NCBI GenBank assembly: GCA_016793325.1
Contig: JAEUKI010000094.1
Coordinates: forward strand, 186,001 to 250,000
DNA length: 64,000 nt
Direction of reading: 5' to 3'
Source: Myxococcales bacterium
GTDB taxonomy: Bacteria > Myxococcota_A > Polyangia > Polyangiales > Ga0077539
The notes below the pieces were generated by a model. That model searched no databases. It had not been told where the DNA came from and saw only the letters and a program-made list of their open reading frames with translations. The position numbers and the translations under genes are program-made. Positions 50,877 to 60,599 of the stretch are shown here, one piece after another (within the stretch, counting starts at the first letter, position 1; each line of letters begins with the position of its first letter).

Positions 50877-51689
50877 ATGGCTCACGCTTGTTACGTCTGC
50901 AGCTTCTATCCCGTTCCCGATGGTGAGGGCGTCGAGTGCCCGCATTGCCATCGGCTCCAGTACGGGACCAAGTGCCCCCGCTGCGGGCAAAACGCTCCCA
51001 CCCGCGTCAAAGACTTTCGTGTGTTTTGCACCGCGTGCGGCTTCGAGCGCGGCGCGCTCTCGGGCAACGGGATCGCGATGCCCATCAACATGGTGGGCAA
51101 GCCCTCGCAGTTCGGCGGGATCGCCACGCGCGTGCTCGGCACCGCAGGGCTCGCCGTCACGCTCCTGCTCGTCACGTTCGTGACCATCGCCGCCGTCGCG
51201 TACTCGAGCACCATCCTCGGAGCGCTCGCGGTCTTGCTCGCGACGTTCGGCTCGGTCGCCGCGTTCTTGCTGATGCGCGGAGGCAAGAAGCTCCAGCAAC
51301 AGGGCGAGCGAGCGCAGCACGACGCGCGCGAACAAGCCGTCGCCGCTGCGGCCAAAGCGCGAGGCGGGGCGATCACCGCAGCCGAAGCCGCGGCCGTGCT
51401 CGAAGTGCACGTCGCCGAAGCGGACGCGCTCCTCACGGCCATCGCCAAAGAAGGCGCGCGCGCGCACGTCGAGATCAGCAACGAAGGCGTCGTGAAGTAC
51501 GTCTTTCACGACGCCGCGCCCGTGCACGTCGCGCCGACGACCGCGGCGCAACCCGTGACGGGCGTGCGCGTGGACACGCAGACGCCCGTGGCGACGAGTC
51601 AATCCGCGGACCCCAAGCAAGTCGCTCAGCAGCGCGTCGACCGCGAGTTCGAAGAGCTCAAGAAGACCCGCGCCGCCAAGGGTGACTGA
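50877..51689 (+). CDS. Zinc-ribbon membrane protein of unknown function
   Basis: 270 residues. The N-terminus holds four CxxC pairs (C5/C8, C21/C24, C33/C36, C51/C54), enough for two zinc ribbons. Two transmembrane segments follow (about 84-106 and 112-135). The rest is a soluble C-terminal part (about 140-270) with a winged-helix-like AEADALLTAIAKEG and an Ala/Thr-rich end. It may be a membrane-bound sensor or adaptor. ATG 50877 is preferred, with GGAG eight bases before. It follows the Nudix gene directly and its end abuts the convergent L,D-transpeptidase gene. Confidence 0.75.
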   Translation: MAHACYVCSFYPVPDGEGVECPHCHRLQYGTKCPRCGQNAPTRVKDFRVFCTACGFERGALSGNGIAMPINMVGKPSQFGGIATRVLGTAGLAVTLLLVTFVTIAAVAYSSTILGALAVLLATFGSVAAFLLMRGGKKLQQQGERAQHDAREQAVAAAAKARGGAITAAEAAAVLEVHVAEADALLTAIAKEGARAHVEISNEGVVKYVFHDAAPVHVAPTTAAQPVTGVRVDTQTPVATSQSADPKQVAQQRVDREFEELKKTRAAKGD

Positions 51690-53009
51690 CTACTGCGCGC
51701 GATCGAAGCGCAGCGCGTCCACGATCGTGTAGCCGTTGCTGCCCGCGGCAACAGGGATCTTCACGGTCGCTCCGGCGCCCAGCTCGTGCACGCCGAGGTC
51801 CGCCCACCCGTCGCCCGTGCGCTGATCGAACACGACGACGACCGGGGCGCTGTCCCCTGCGCGACGCGAGACCTCGTAGCGAACAGCGGTGTTGCGGTTG
51901 GTGTGCGCGATGTACCGCGCGAGCACGCGATACCGCCCGCTCACGCGCGAAGGAACCGTGAACAGCGCCTCGCCCACGCGCCCCGCGGCGAGCGCGACGT
52001 AGTTGATCCCGATGTATCCGGGCCGCGCGCTGCTGATCTCCCACGGGCCGCCGGAGGTGGCGAGCACGCCCGTCGTCGCGTTGTCGATCATCACCGTCGG
52101 CGCGTTGGCGGGCTCTTCGCCGGTGAGCGGGTCGAGTCGATTGGCAGGCTCGTACGCGCAGTGGTTTGCGTCGAGCGCGCGCCCCGTCTTGAACGCGCAC
52201 ACCCACCGAGGAAAGTCATTGGAAGACCACGTCTTGAATACCCGCACATTGCCTTGCGGCGCGACCGCCCCGGCCGTGCGCGGGTAGCTCACGTCGACGA
52301 GCTGTCCGCCGAACGAGTCGTAGCCCTCGATCACGTTGACATCGACGCGAATCGAGCGCGCTTCGCCGGGGACGTGCGTCGTGTCCATGCGCAGCCCGAG
52401 CATGTGCGCGAGCTCGACGACGTGCTCGCCCTGCATGCGGTTGCATCCGTGCGACACCGGGCCGCGCTTCAAGAGCCACTCGACGCCCGTCGCGGTCGTT
52501 CCGTGGGTGATGGGCCCGTGAAACGCGATCCCTCGGCGATGGTTGTACTCGAGAAACGGAAACCCGCCCCACGGAACGTACTCGCCGCGCGAGTTGGGCG
52601 CGTACGGCACGTACGGCAACCCGCGAATGTCCGGGTACATCCCCGGCGCGTTGGTCGTCGCGCCCGTCGCGATCGGGTACACGATCGTCACGCGCTGACG
52701 CCCGCGGTCGTCCGCGACGGTCGCGTAGAAGGGCACTCGACCCGAGAACCCCGTGGGCAAATAGCCCGAGACCCGCGCGGTGTGCCCCGCGATCGACACG
52801 ACGATCGAGGGCTCGACGAGCGCGGGCATCATGCCGTTGTAGATCCACTTGTTGCTGTCGCTGTTCGACCCCCAGCGCAGCTCGCTGATGTCGAACGAGT
52901 CGGGCTCTTCGCTCGCGGGCCCCATCGTGGGCTCGCAGCCGACCATCAACACACCAACCCCCGCGCACACGAGCGCCGTCCAGCGCTTCGAATAAGTCAT
53001 CTCGTTCAT
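51690..53009 (-). CDS. L,D-transpeptidase (YkuD family) lipoprotein
   Basis: 439 residues. The leader ends in MVGC (C25), so it is a lipoprotein. The YkuD domain (about 80-235) has AFHGPITHG (H164) and the catalytic SHGCNRMQGEH with C189, H187 and R191, so an active L,D-transpeptidase is expected. It would cross-link peptidoglycan or attach lipoproteins. The C-terminal 160 or so residues are an extra beta-rich domain that may bind a carbohydrate or cell wall (GLGVHELGAG-like strands). ATG 53009 is used; ATG 53000 is a second possibility. Confidence 0.9.
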   Translation of the reverse strand: MNEMTYSKRWTALVCAGVGVLMVGCEPTMGPASEEPDSFDISELRWGSNSDSNKWIYNGMMPALVEPSIVVSIAGHTARVSGYLPTGFSGRVPFYATVADDRGRQRVTIVYPIATGATTNAPGMYPDIRGLPYVPYAPNSRGEYVPWGGFPFLEYNHRRGIAFHGPITHGTTATGVEWLLKRGPVSHGCNRMQGEHVVELAHMLGLRMDTTHVPGEARSIRVDVNVIEGYDSFGGQLVDVSYPRTAGAVAPQGNVRVFKTWSSNDFPRWVCAFKTGRALDANHCAYEPANRLDPLTGEEPANAPTVMIDNATTGVLATSGGPWEISSARPGYIGINYVALAAGRVGEALFTVPSRVSGRYRVLARYIAHTNRNTAVRYEVSRRAGDSAPVVVVFDQRTGDGWADLGVHELGAGATVKIPVAAGSNGYTIVDALRFDRAQ

Positions 53010-53119
53010 CGACAGCCCCGAAAACACCACTGTCGCCCCCTCTCGGTCAACGACCGCGCGAAGCGTCGTTCGCAGCGCCGAGCGCGCAGCCTCGAAGGCC
53101 GCTCGATTGGCGGCTCGGG

Positions 53120-54616
53120 CTACGCGACCACCATCGTCAGCACGACCGCGAGCGAGGCGACGACCGACAGCGCGAGACCGATCTGGGTTCGCTGGAGCAC
53201 GACGCGGAGCTCTCTTCGAGGGTCCTCGGAGCCGTGACACACCAACAGAAGCGGCGCGGAGCCCTCGGCGTCGCTCAGCAAGGGGCCGCGCGTCGTCTCG
53301 CGGATCCGTCCCCAGGCGAGCGCCGGAGCGCCGAGCGGGACGATCGCTGAGTGCACGATCAGCGCGCGATCGCTGCGTGGCCCCGACGTCTCCGAGAAGT
53401 GCACCGTCGTCGCCCACTGCGTCGCGCGAGGGTCGATGATCACTTCGATGTCCTGCGATCGCAGCGAGAAGCCGTCGTCGACGAGCAATCGATGCGTCGT
53501 GATGTTCGGGTCCGAGCCGCGAACGACCTCTTCTTCAGTGATCGCGACGATCGCCGCGGGCCCGATCGCGCTGTCCACGGGCGTCGGATCGACGATGCGC
53601 CCCGCGAGAACGCCGCTCGCCTCGGTCGACGCGCGCGTCCCCCGCAGCAGCTTCTCTGCGTGAGGCGCCAGGGCGCGGAGCATGACGAGCGCATACAGGG
53701 TCGAGGCGACGCCGACGCCTAGTGACCACAATATCAAGAGCCCAGCGAGGCTGTCGGTCCCCGTCGATCTCCGCGCAGACAACGACAAGCCCCAGTACAC
53801 CGCCGCGCCGAGCGCGGCGAGCCCGGCGATGACCACCGCGAGCCCGGTCCCCCGACTGACGTCGCGCTCGTGGCTCTTCGGCGCGTTGAGCCACTGAAGC
53901 CAGAGCAGCCGCCCCGTCTCCGCGAAAAACGCTCCCGCGATCGCCACGAACGAAGCCGCCATCATGATCGACTGCGCGAACCACACCGAACGCCCCCGCA
54001 CGAGCAGCGCGACGAGCAGGGACGCTCCCGCCAACGCGAGCGCGACCCAGGGGCGCCGAGCGCCGTCGTACAGCGACGACCGCGCGTCTGGCGAGACGCC
54101 TTCGAGCGCGAGCTCGAGCGCGCGCTTCGGATCGGGTCCGGACGCGACGTGAGAGACCCTCAGCCGCGAGACGCTCGGAGCAGCGATCTCACGAAATCCC
54201 TGTGATTTTTCAGCACTCGAACGCACATCGCGCACGACGCCCCGCACGCGAACGCGCGCCCCCTCGTCGATCGAGCCGACGCGGAGCTCGACGAGCGCGT
54301 CGCCGTCCGCGAACATGTCCGCGGGGAGCAGCGAGCACTCGCGCGCGACCGCGGACCAACGCGCGCGCAGTCGGCGCGAAGGAACGACGCCGCGCCACGA
54401 GAGGTCGTCGAGCTCGAGGGCGACCCGCGTTCCGTCCGAGAGCTCGAGCACGGCGCCGCGTCGCAGCCACTGCGTCTTTCGATGCTCGATGTGCCCCTCG
54501 TCGAACGCGCACAAGTGCTCGAATCGGACGATCGCCCCGCCCCGAGCGTCCCCGTCCGCGCGCAAAACGCCCTCGAGCTCGACCACCGATCCGACCGCGG
54601 CGCGACTGTCGTTCAT
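53120..54616 (-). CDS. Multi-pass membrane protein of unknown function
   Basis: 498 residues. An N-terminal soluble region (about 1-185, SSB/GIDE-like in style but not assignable) is followed by four transmembrane segments (about 190-210, 216-235, 255-275, 286-310). A second soluble part (about 330-465) and a final transmembrane segment (about 475-495) complete it. The arrangement suggests an inner-membrane protein with large domains on one side. ATG 54616 is used. It lies 61 bases downstream of the YhaN-like gene on the same strand, so it may belong to that operon, but no functional link is visible. Confidence 0.7.
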   Translation of the reverse strand: MNDSRAAVGSVVELEGVLRADGDARGGAIVRFEHLCAFDEGHIEHRKTQWLRRGAVLELSDGTRVALELDDLSWRGVVPSRRLRARWSAVARECSLLPADMFADGDALVELRVGSIDEGARVRVRGVVRDVRSSAEKSQGFREIAAPSVSRLRVSHVASGPDPKRALELALEGVSPDARSSLYDGARRPWVALALAGASLLVALLVRGRSVWFAQSIMMAASFVAIAGAFFAETGRLLWLQWLNAPKSHERDVSRGTGLAVVIAGLAALGAAVYWGLSLSARRSTGTDSLAGLLILWSLGVGVASTLYALVMLRALAPHAEKLLRGTRASTEASGVLAGRIVDPTPVDSAIGPAAIVAITEEEVVRGSDPNITTHRLLVDDGFSLRSQDIEVIIDPRATQWATTVHFSETSGPRSDRALIVHSAIVPLGAPALAWGRIRETTRGPLLSDAEGSAPLLLVCHGSEDPRRELRVVLQRTQIGLALSVVASLAVVLTMVVA

Positions 54617-54677
54617 CACGCGAACGATACACACACTCGCGCAGCGCGCGAATCACGCGAGCGAATCACACGCACGC

Positions 54678-57359
54678 TCAGCGCGCGCGAACGAGCTCGA
54701 TCCACGAGGCCTCGCGCGCGCCCGCGTAGCGCTCGGGGTGGCACGTCAACACGATCACCTGCATGCGCTTGGACGCGTCTTCGAGCACCTCGATGACCCG
54801 CGCGAGCCGCGCGCTGTCGGTCGCCACGAGCACGTCGTCGAGCACGACCATCGGCCGCTCTTCGCTCGCGAGCACCTCCGCGAGCGCGAGCCGCACGGCG
54901 AAGTGAACCTGCTCGCGCTCTCCGCCCGAGAGCCGCTCGAGCGCGACGCCCTCGCCCTCGCGCGCTCCGACCCACGCGCGCGTCGGCGCGAAGGTCTCGC
55001 CGAGCTCGACCTCGATGCTCTTTTCGCCGGCGATTCGCTGCACGATTCGCCCAGCCGCGCGCTCGACCTCGCCCGAGACCTTCGCGATCGCCTCGTCGCG
55101 GCACCGCACGAGGACCTCGCGCAAGAGCTTGATCGCTTGCGCCTCGAGCGTCAGCCTCGAGACCTCGGCCTCGAGCCGTGAAGCCTCTTCTTCGGCCCGC
55201 GCGAGCACCGTAAACGTGGCCCCCGAGACGAGCTCGTCGAGCCTGCCCTCTTCGGTCCTCGCCGCGTCGCGCAGCGCCAGCGCGTCCGCCTCGGCCCTCG
55301 CGCACACCGCCCGCGCGTCGCGCACAGCGCGCTCGATCGCTGCCCGCGCGTCGAGCTCGAGCGCGCTCTTCTTCAACGCCACGCGCGCCACGTCGAGCGA
55401 CAGCGCCGCGCGCTCGAACGCCTCTTCGCACTCGGCCTCGCTCGCGCTCTTTCGCGAGAGCTCTGCCAGCGCCGATCGCGCGTCGGTCGCCCATCGCTCG
55501 GACGCCATCGAGCGCTCGTCGGCCACGGCCACCGCGAGCTCGGCCTCGGCGAGCGCACGCTCGGCGTCGCGTCGCTGGCGCGCGATTCTGCCGATGTTTC
55601 CAAGCGAATCTGCGTACGCACGCGCGCTCGTGGCCTCGTTGGCGAGCGCGTCTTCGACTCCCTCGTCTCCCGTCGAGCCCGCGAGCACCGCGTCCGCTTC
55701 GCGCCGGCGCGCGACGAGCGCCTCGCGTGTCTTCGCTCCTCCGAGCGCCGCGAGCCTGCTCTCTCGCGCGCGGAGCTCGAGCGCCGCCGTCGCCGCGAGC
55801 GACCGACGCGCTTCGAGCTCGTCCGCGTTCGTCGCCGCAAAGCGCTGAAACAACGCGCCGAGCGCCGCGTCCGACTCGCGCAACCGCGCCTCCGCCTCGC
55901 GCACGGACGCCTCCGAGAGCGGCCCTTCGACCGAGATCGACGCGACGCCGACGAGCTCGAGCTCGAGCGACCCGAACGCGCGCAGCGTCCGTCGCTCGTC
56001 CTCGCCGATCATCGCCGATTCGCCAGCGTGCGCGACGGTCACCGCTCGCTTCGCGTCGAGCGTGACGGACAACGAGAGGGCGTCGAGCTGCGCCTTCGCG
56101 CTCGCGCGAGCGCCCTCGAGCGCGCGGGCCTTCGCGACGTCGGCGACGGTCGGAGCGCCCTCGATCAGCGACGCCCGGGCCTCGTCGACGCTGCGAATTT
56201 CCTCGTCGATCGCGTCGATCCGCTCAGCGCACTCCGCGATCACTTCGCGCGCGGCCGCGACCGCTTTGGCAGCGCGGGCGCGGGCCTCGAGCTCGGTCGC
56301 CGTCCGGTGGGCCTCTTCGGCGCGCGCCTCGAGCGCGATCGCTTCGTCCGCCGCGAGCTTCGCTTCGTCGCGCCGCGCCTTCGCGAGCGCCAGGGCCACG
56401 ACCGCAGCGGCCGCCGTTCGCTCTCGCTCCTCGAGCTGCGCGCGCGCCGCGCGCCACGCGTCGAGCTCGGCCTTCGCGCTCTTCGCCACGGCCTCGGCAG
56501 CGCTCGCTCGCTGCTCGGCCTCGGATCGCGCGAGCACCTTCGCGTCGAACGCCCGCAGCGCCGCCTCGCCCTTGGCCAACTCCGCCGCGCCCTCTGCGCG
56601 CTCGCGCTCGGCCTTCGCGAGCTCGGCGCGCAGGGCTCCGACGCGCTCCTGGGTGAGCGCCGCGCGCTCGTGCCGCTCTCGCGCGCGATCGACGGAGGCG
56701 CGAGCGAGGGCGAGGGCCTCTTCGCGTCGGACGAGCTCGGGCGCCCGCTTGCCCGTCTTCAGCTTCGCGGTTTGCGGCGTATAAAACGCGCGAAATCGCT
56801 CTTCGACGAGCCGCTCGATCTCCGCGCCTCGCACGCCCACGACCTGCGCCGCGAGCGTCTCGCGCACGCGCGTCGCGAGCTCGGGGCCGAGCGGCCCGAG
56901 CTCGATCATCCCTTGCGGAGCCCACAACACTTGCGCGAGCCCCCAGTGCGCCTCGCGCGCGAGGCCCTTGGGCGCCGTCGGCCGAGACAACAGCGATCGA
57001 ACGCGCTCGTCCGCGCGCTCGCCGCGATCGACGACCACGAAATCATCGCCCTCCCATCGCGCGAGCTCGCAGCTCGGATCATCGAGAAAGCGCTTGTGAA
57101 CTCGGTATCGAACGCCCCCGTGCGCGAACTCGACGGCCACCGCGGGCGCGATCGAGCGCCCCCACGGGCGCATCTTCTCGGCCTCGACGCCGCTGACCGA
57201 GTGGTGGTCGATGAGCGCGCGACGGAGCGCCTCGAAGAGCGTGGATTTGCCCGTTCCATTCGGCGCGGACACGACGTTGAGGCCCGACGAGAAGCCCGTG
57301 ACGGTCGTGCTCTTCACGAAGCATCGAAAGCCCTCGACGACGACGCGCTCGACGATCAT
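54678..57359 (-). CDS. Rad50/SbcC-like ATPase of the YhaN type
   Basis: 893 residues. Walker A is APNGTGKST (32-40), a long coiled-coil-forming region spans about 195-770, the ABC signature LSGGEREQ is near 808 and Walker B MVVLDDVLVATD is near 838. It lacks the central CxxC zinc hook of Rad50/SbcC, as in the smaller YhaN-type. It would work with the nuclease encoded just upstream at DNA ends. It starts three bases after the stop of that gene, so the two are co-translated. The Walker B acidic residues are Asp-Asp rather than Asp-Glu. Confidence 0.88.
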   Translation of the reverse strand: MIVERVVVEGFRCFVKSTTVTGFSSGLNVVSAPNGTGKSTLFEALRRALIDHHSVSGVEAEKMRPWGRSIAPAVAVEFAHGGVRYRVHKRFLDDPSCELARWEGDDFVVVDRGERADERVRSLLSRPTAPKGLAREAHWGLAQVLWAPQGMIELGPLGPELATRVRETLAAQVVGVRGAEIERLVEERFRAFYTPQTAKLKTGKRAPELVRREEALALARASVDRARERHERAALTQERVGALRAELAKAERERAEGAAELAKGEAALRAFDAKVLARSEAEQRASAAEAVAKSAKAELDAWRAARAQLEERERTAAAAVVALALAKARRDEAKLAADEAIALEARAEEAHRTATELEARARAAKAVAAAREVIAECAERIDAIDEEIRSVDEARASLIEGAPTVADVAKARALEGARASAKAQLDALSLSVTLDAKRAVTVAHAGESAMIGEDERRTLRAFGSLELELVGVASISVEGPLSEASVREAEARLRESDAALGALFQRFAATNADELEARRSLAATAALELRARESRLAALGGAKTREALVARRREADAVLAGSTGDEGVEDALANEATSARAYADSLGNIGRIARQRRDAERALAEAELAVAVADERSMASERWATDARSALAELSRKSASEAECEEAFERAALSLDVARVALKKSALELDARAAIERAVRDARAVCARAEADALALRDAARTEEGRLDELVSGATFTVLARAEEEASRLEAEVSRLTLEAQAIKLLREVLVRCRDEAIAKVSGEVERAAGRIVQRIAGEKSIEVELGETFAPTRAWVGAREGEGVALERLSGGEREQVHFAVRLALAEVLASEERPMVVLDDVLVATDSARLARVIEVLEDASKRMQVIVLTCHPERYAGAREASWIELVRAR

Positions 57360-57362
57360 CGA

Positions 57363-58487
57363 TCACTCCCCCGTCGCGGCCATCGCGTAGAGCTCGAGCA
57401 GCGCCCGCGCAGCGACGTCCGCGCTCACGCCGTCGGGCCGCCCGTCGAACGAGGGCTCTGCCCACTGCGCGAGCAGCTTCGCCGCGTCGAGCACGGGCCC
57501 CACGGGGAGGTCCTTCGTCCACGCCGTGTCCGTGGGCGCGGGACGCAGCGTGCTCTCGACCCGACCGAACACGAAGCGATCGCGCACCATCTCCGCGAGC
57601 GCGACGAGCGCGTCTTGCTCGTCCACGCGGAGGTAGCCGTCGAGCTTCAGTCGCAAGAGCGTCTGCGCTCCGTCTCCGAGCGCGCGCACTGCTTCTTTCG
57701 CGCGCTCGACGTCGCCCGCCTCGCGGAGCGTCGCGTCGACCACGAGCCACCGAAGCGCGCCCGTCACCACCGGCTCGATCGCGGGGACATCCCCCGCCTT
57801 CGGCACCGTCACCACCAGCGCTTGCCCCGGGTCTCGCTCGCCGAAGCGCGTCGGCTCGTGGGTGCCCGAGTACGCCATGCGCGCGACGCCATCAGCGCCC
57901 ACATATTCGAGATGCTGGTGAAAATGCCCGAGCGCCACGTAGTCGACCCGCGCGCGCTCCGCGCAGTCACGGGCGATCGGATACCAGGGCTCTTCGTAGT
58001 GAACGCTCTCGACCGTCCCGTGCGCGAGAAGCACGTGCACGCGCCCGTCGCTCGGCGCGCGGACCCACAGCGTCGGGTCGCGCTCGTCGTGCCGCGCCTT
58101 CGCGACGCACGGCCACAGCGTCGCGCCTCCCGGGGCTTCGATCGGCGATTCGTCGCGGAGCACCCGCACCGTCGGCGCGCGCGAGAAGCTCGCGTCGCTC
58201 CACACGCTTCCCGGCACGAGCGCGTCGTGGTTGCCGGGAATCAAGTACACAGGGCACCGACAGCTCGCCAGGATCTCGACCACCCGCGCCACGAGCGCGC
58301 GGTCGACTTGATTGTCTTCGAACGTGTCTCCGCAGAGCACCGCGAAGTCCACCGCTCGCTCGCGCACCACCGCCGCCACGCGCTCGGCGGCGTCGATCCT
58401 CGCCGCGCGCACCTGCTCTGCCGCCGCGCCCGCGTGCGCCGCGCGCATCCCCATCTGCCAATCCGCCGTATGAACGAAGCGCGCCAC
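57363..58487 (-). CDS. DNA repair metallophosphoesterase of the YhaO/SbcD type
   Basis: 374 residues. The calcineurin-like motifs are TADWQMG (7-13; the usual DxH is D-W-Q), CGDTFEDNQ (52-60), PGNHD (84-88), LLAHG and GHFHQH. With the adjacent ATPase it should form an Mre11-Rad50-type nuclease complex acting on double-strand breaks. Start is GTG 58487 (MARFVHTADW), chosen because the fold begins there; the frame is open to 58568. It is divergent from the tandem membrane protein gene, 122 bases away. Confidence 0.88.
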   Translation of the reverse strand: MARFVHTADWQMGMRAAHAGAAAEQVRAARIDAAERVAAVVRERAVDFAVLCGDTFEDNQVDRALVARVVEILASCRCPVYLIPGNHDALVPGSVWSDASFSRAPTVRVLRDESPIEAPGGATLWPCVAKARHDERDPTLWVRAPSDGRVHVLLAHGTVESVHYEEPWYPIARDCAERARVDYVALGHFHQHLEYVGADGVARMAYSGTHEPTRFGERDPGQALVVTVPKAGDVPAIEPVVTGALRWLVVDATLREAGDVERAKEAVRALGDGAQTLLRLKLDGYLRVDEQDALVALAEMVRDRFVFGRVESTLRPAPTDTAWTKDLPVGPVLDAAKLLAQWAEPSFDGRPDGVSADVAARALLELYAMAATGE

Positions 58488-58609
58488 GGACCCTCGTCTG
58501 TGCCACACTCGCCACCGCGGGGCGCTCAAATTCGCACGCCGCGACGCAGTGACGAAAACCCAGCGCAATCACTGCTCGATTCGCTCAATGCCCCCAATAG
58601 TCCACTGAT

Positions 58610-59566
58610 ATGAGCCGCGACACAAGCTCGACCGAGATTCGCTTCGCGCGCACCCCACCAGCGCTCGCAGCGATCGCCATCGCAGTCACGTTCTGTGCGG
58701 GGTGGCTGGCGAGCCACTGGATCGCGGGCGCTTCGCTCGTGCCGCTGGTCGCCGTGGTGACGCTCGCGGTGCTCTTCGGAGCGTGGCGTCGCTATCCGCC
58801 CGAGTGGCGCCCGAGATGGCGCGGACAACGGCTGGTCGAGCGCGTCCGCGACGGAAACCAGACCCTCTCGATCATCTACTTCGTGGGAGTGTTGGGCGCG
58901 CCGGTCATCGCGGCCATCTTCACGGGGCTCGGTCTTTCGGGGGCGGACTTCGGAAAGGCGCTCGTCGCGTCGGTGTTCATCGTTGTGTGCCTCGCGTGCG
59001 CTGCGTTTGGTCCCGAGCACCTCGCTGCGGACGACACGGGGATCTATCTGCAACGCATGTACGGATGGCTCTTCGTCCCGTGGAAGAGCGTCGACACGAT
59101 CACGCTCAGCAAAAAAAAAGGCTGGCTCTTCGTGCGAACGAAGGATGCCGAGGTCCTCCCCATGAGGCTCGCGTCCAACAGCATCGGCAACCCATCGACG
59201 CTGCTCGACAAGCTCGCCGCGCTTCGGCCTCGCTCGGGCAACTTCGACCCATCGGACGCGCGCTTCGCGGCGCTCGACCGCAACGGGCGCGATCGCGAAC
59301 GGTGGCTCTCGGACGTCCGCGCGCTCGTCACCGAGAGCCCGTTTCGCGCCGCGTCCGTCACGCTCGACGAGCTCGGCTTGCTCCTCGCGCACGACGAGAC
59401 GCCCGACGATCGCCGCATCGCCGCCGCGGCCGCGCTCGCAGCGACCGATCCGTCCGCGCCCGAGAAGATCCGCGTCGCCATCAGCGCGAGCGACGATCGA
59501 TCGGTGCGAGAAGCGCTCGTAGCGATCGCCGACGCAGCGCGCGACTCAGTGCAACAGAAGCGCTGA
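58610..59566 (+). CDS. Membrane protein, first of two tandem paralogues
   Basis: 318 residues. There are two N-terminal transmembrane segments (about 16-56) and two more (about 88-128). A soluble C-terminal half (about 140-318) has YGWLFVPWKSVDTI, and the string DRNGRDRERWLSDVRALVT is shared with the next gene. It has a PH-like or DUF-type style but no family I can name. The next gene is the same length (318) and shares the C-terminal signature, so the pair arose by duplication. The end (TDPSAPEKIRVAISA) is conserved between them. Confidence 0.75.
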   Translation: MSRDTSSTEIRFARTPPALAAIAIAVTFCAGWLASHWIAGASLVPLVAVVTLAVLFGAWRRYPPEWRPRWRGQRLVERVRDGNQTLSIIYFVGVLGAPVIAAIFTGLGLSGADFGKALVASVFIVVCLACAAFGPEHLAADDTGIYLQRMYGWLFVPWKSVDTITLSKKKGWLFVRTKDAEVLPMRLASNSIGNPSTLLDKLAALRPRSGNFDPSDARFAALDRNGRDRERWLSDVRALVTESPFRAASVTLDELGLLLAHDETPDDRRIAAAAALAATDPSAPEKIRVAISASDDRSVREALVAIADAARDSVQQKR

Positions 59567-59613
59567 TACCATCGCGCGTCGCGACACAACGTTCGACGAG
59601 ACCATCGATCGTC

Positions 59614-60570
59614 ATGCAGGGCACGGCTCGAAACGTACACCACCGAATCGCGCGAACGCCCGCGACGATCACCGCGGCGACCTTGCTCGCGGTCTACGCT
59701 GTCTCCACGCTGCTCTACCTCGCGTTGGGAGCGTCGTTCGTCATCGGCATCGCAACGCTGGTGACGCTCGTAGTGCCGCTCGTCGCAGGCCTCTATTACA
59801 GCGAGTCCTGGCGGCCGCGGTGGCCGACGCAGCAGCTCGTCGAGCGCGTGCGCGCTGGCTCCAACCCCATCGGCGTGGCGTACACAGCGATGCTCCTGTC
59901 CGTCTGCCCCGTCGCGGTCTTCTTCAATTGGGTAGGATTCGAAGGCGACAGCAATTTCCCCCCCACGGTGGTCGTCGTGTTCGCGCTGTGCTGCGTGCTC
60001 GGCGCGCTGTTCGGACCGAAGCACCTCGCCGTCGACCCATCAGGGATCTTCGTGCAACGCGCGTACGGTTGGCAGTGCATCCCGTGGCGCGCGGTGCGCT
60101 CTGTCGCGCTCGGCGACGACAAGCGGACGATCGTGATCACGGTCCGGCGCGCGGGCGAGCAACGCGTGCATATCGCGAAGGACTCGCCGCTCGATCCAAC
60201 GTTGCTACTCGAGAACATCCTGCGATTTCAGCCGCCGAAGGACGGCTTCGACCCGGCGAGCCCTCGCTTCACGCCGCTCGACCGCAACGGGCGCGACCGC
60301 GACCGGTGGCTCGCGGACGTCCGCGCGCTCGTCACGCAAAACTCCTTTCGCGAGGCGCCCATCACGATCGACGACCTGAGGCTCCTGCTCGAGCACGACG
60401 ACACGCCCAACGAACGACGCGTCGCCGCCGCGGCTGCGCTCTCCGCGCACGACGCCTCGGCGCCCGAGCGGATCCGGGTCGCCATCGCCGCGTGCGACGA
60501 TCGCGCGATCGCCCGCGAGCTCGAGGCGATCGCCGTCGGGCTCACCGAGGCCGACGCGCAGCGACGCTGA
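59614..60570 (+). CDS. Membrane protein, second of two tandem paralogues
   Basis: 318 residues, with four transmembrane segments (about 18-60 and 90-130) and a soluble C-terminal half. It shares YGWQCIPWRAVRSVAL, DRNGRDRDRWLADVRALVT and the SAPERIRVAIAA end with the preceding gene. The spacing to the first copy is 47 bases, so the two are probably expressed together, perhaps as a hetero-oligomer. The N-terminal half is more diverged than the C-terminal half, which suggests the conserved job lies in the soluble domain. Function unknown. Confidence 0.75.
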   Translation: MQGTARNVHHRIARTPATITAATLLAVYAVSTLLYLALGASFVIGIATLVTLVVPLVAGLYYSESWRPRWPTQQLVERVRAGSNPIGVAYTAMLLSVCPVAVFFNWVGFEGDSNFPPTVVVVFALCCVLGALFGPKHLAVDPSGIFVQRAYGWQCIPWRAVRSVALGDDKRTIVITVRRAGEQRVHIAKDSPLDPTLLLENILRFQPPKDGFDPASPRFTPLDRNGRDRDRWLADVRALVTQNSFREAPITIDDLRLLLEHDDTPNERRVAAAAALSAHDASAPERIRVAIAACDDRAIARELEAIAVGLTEADAQRR

Positions 60571-60599
60571 AATCGTCCCGTGCTACCCATCGCGTCGTC

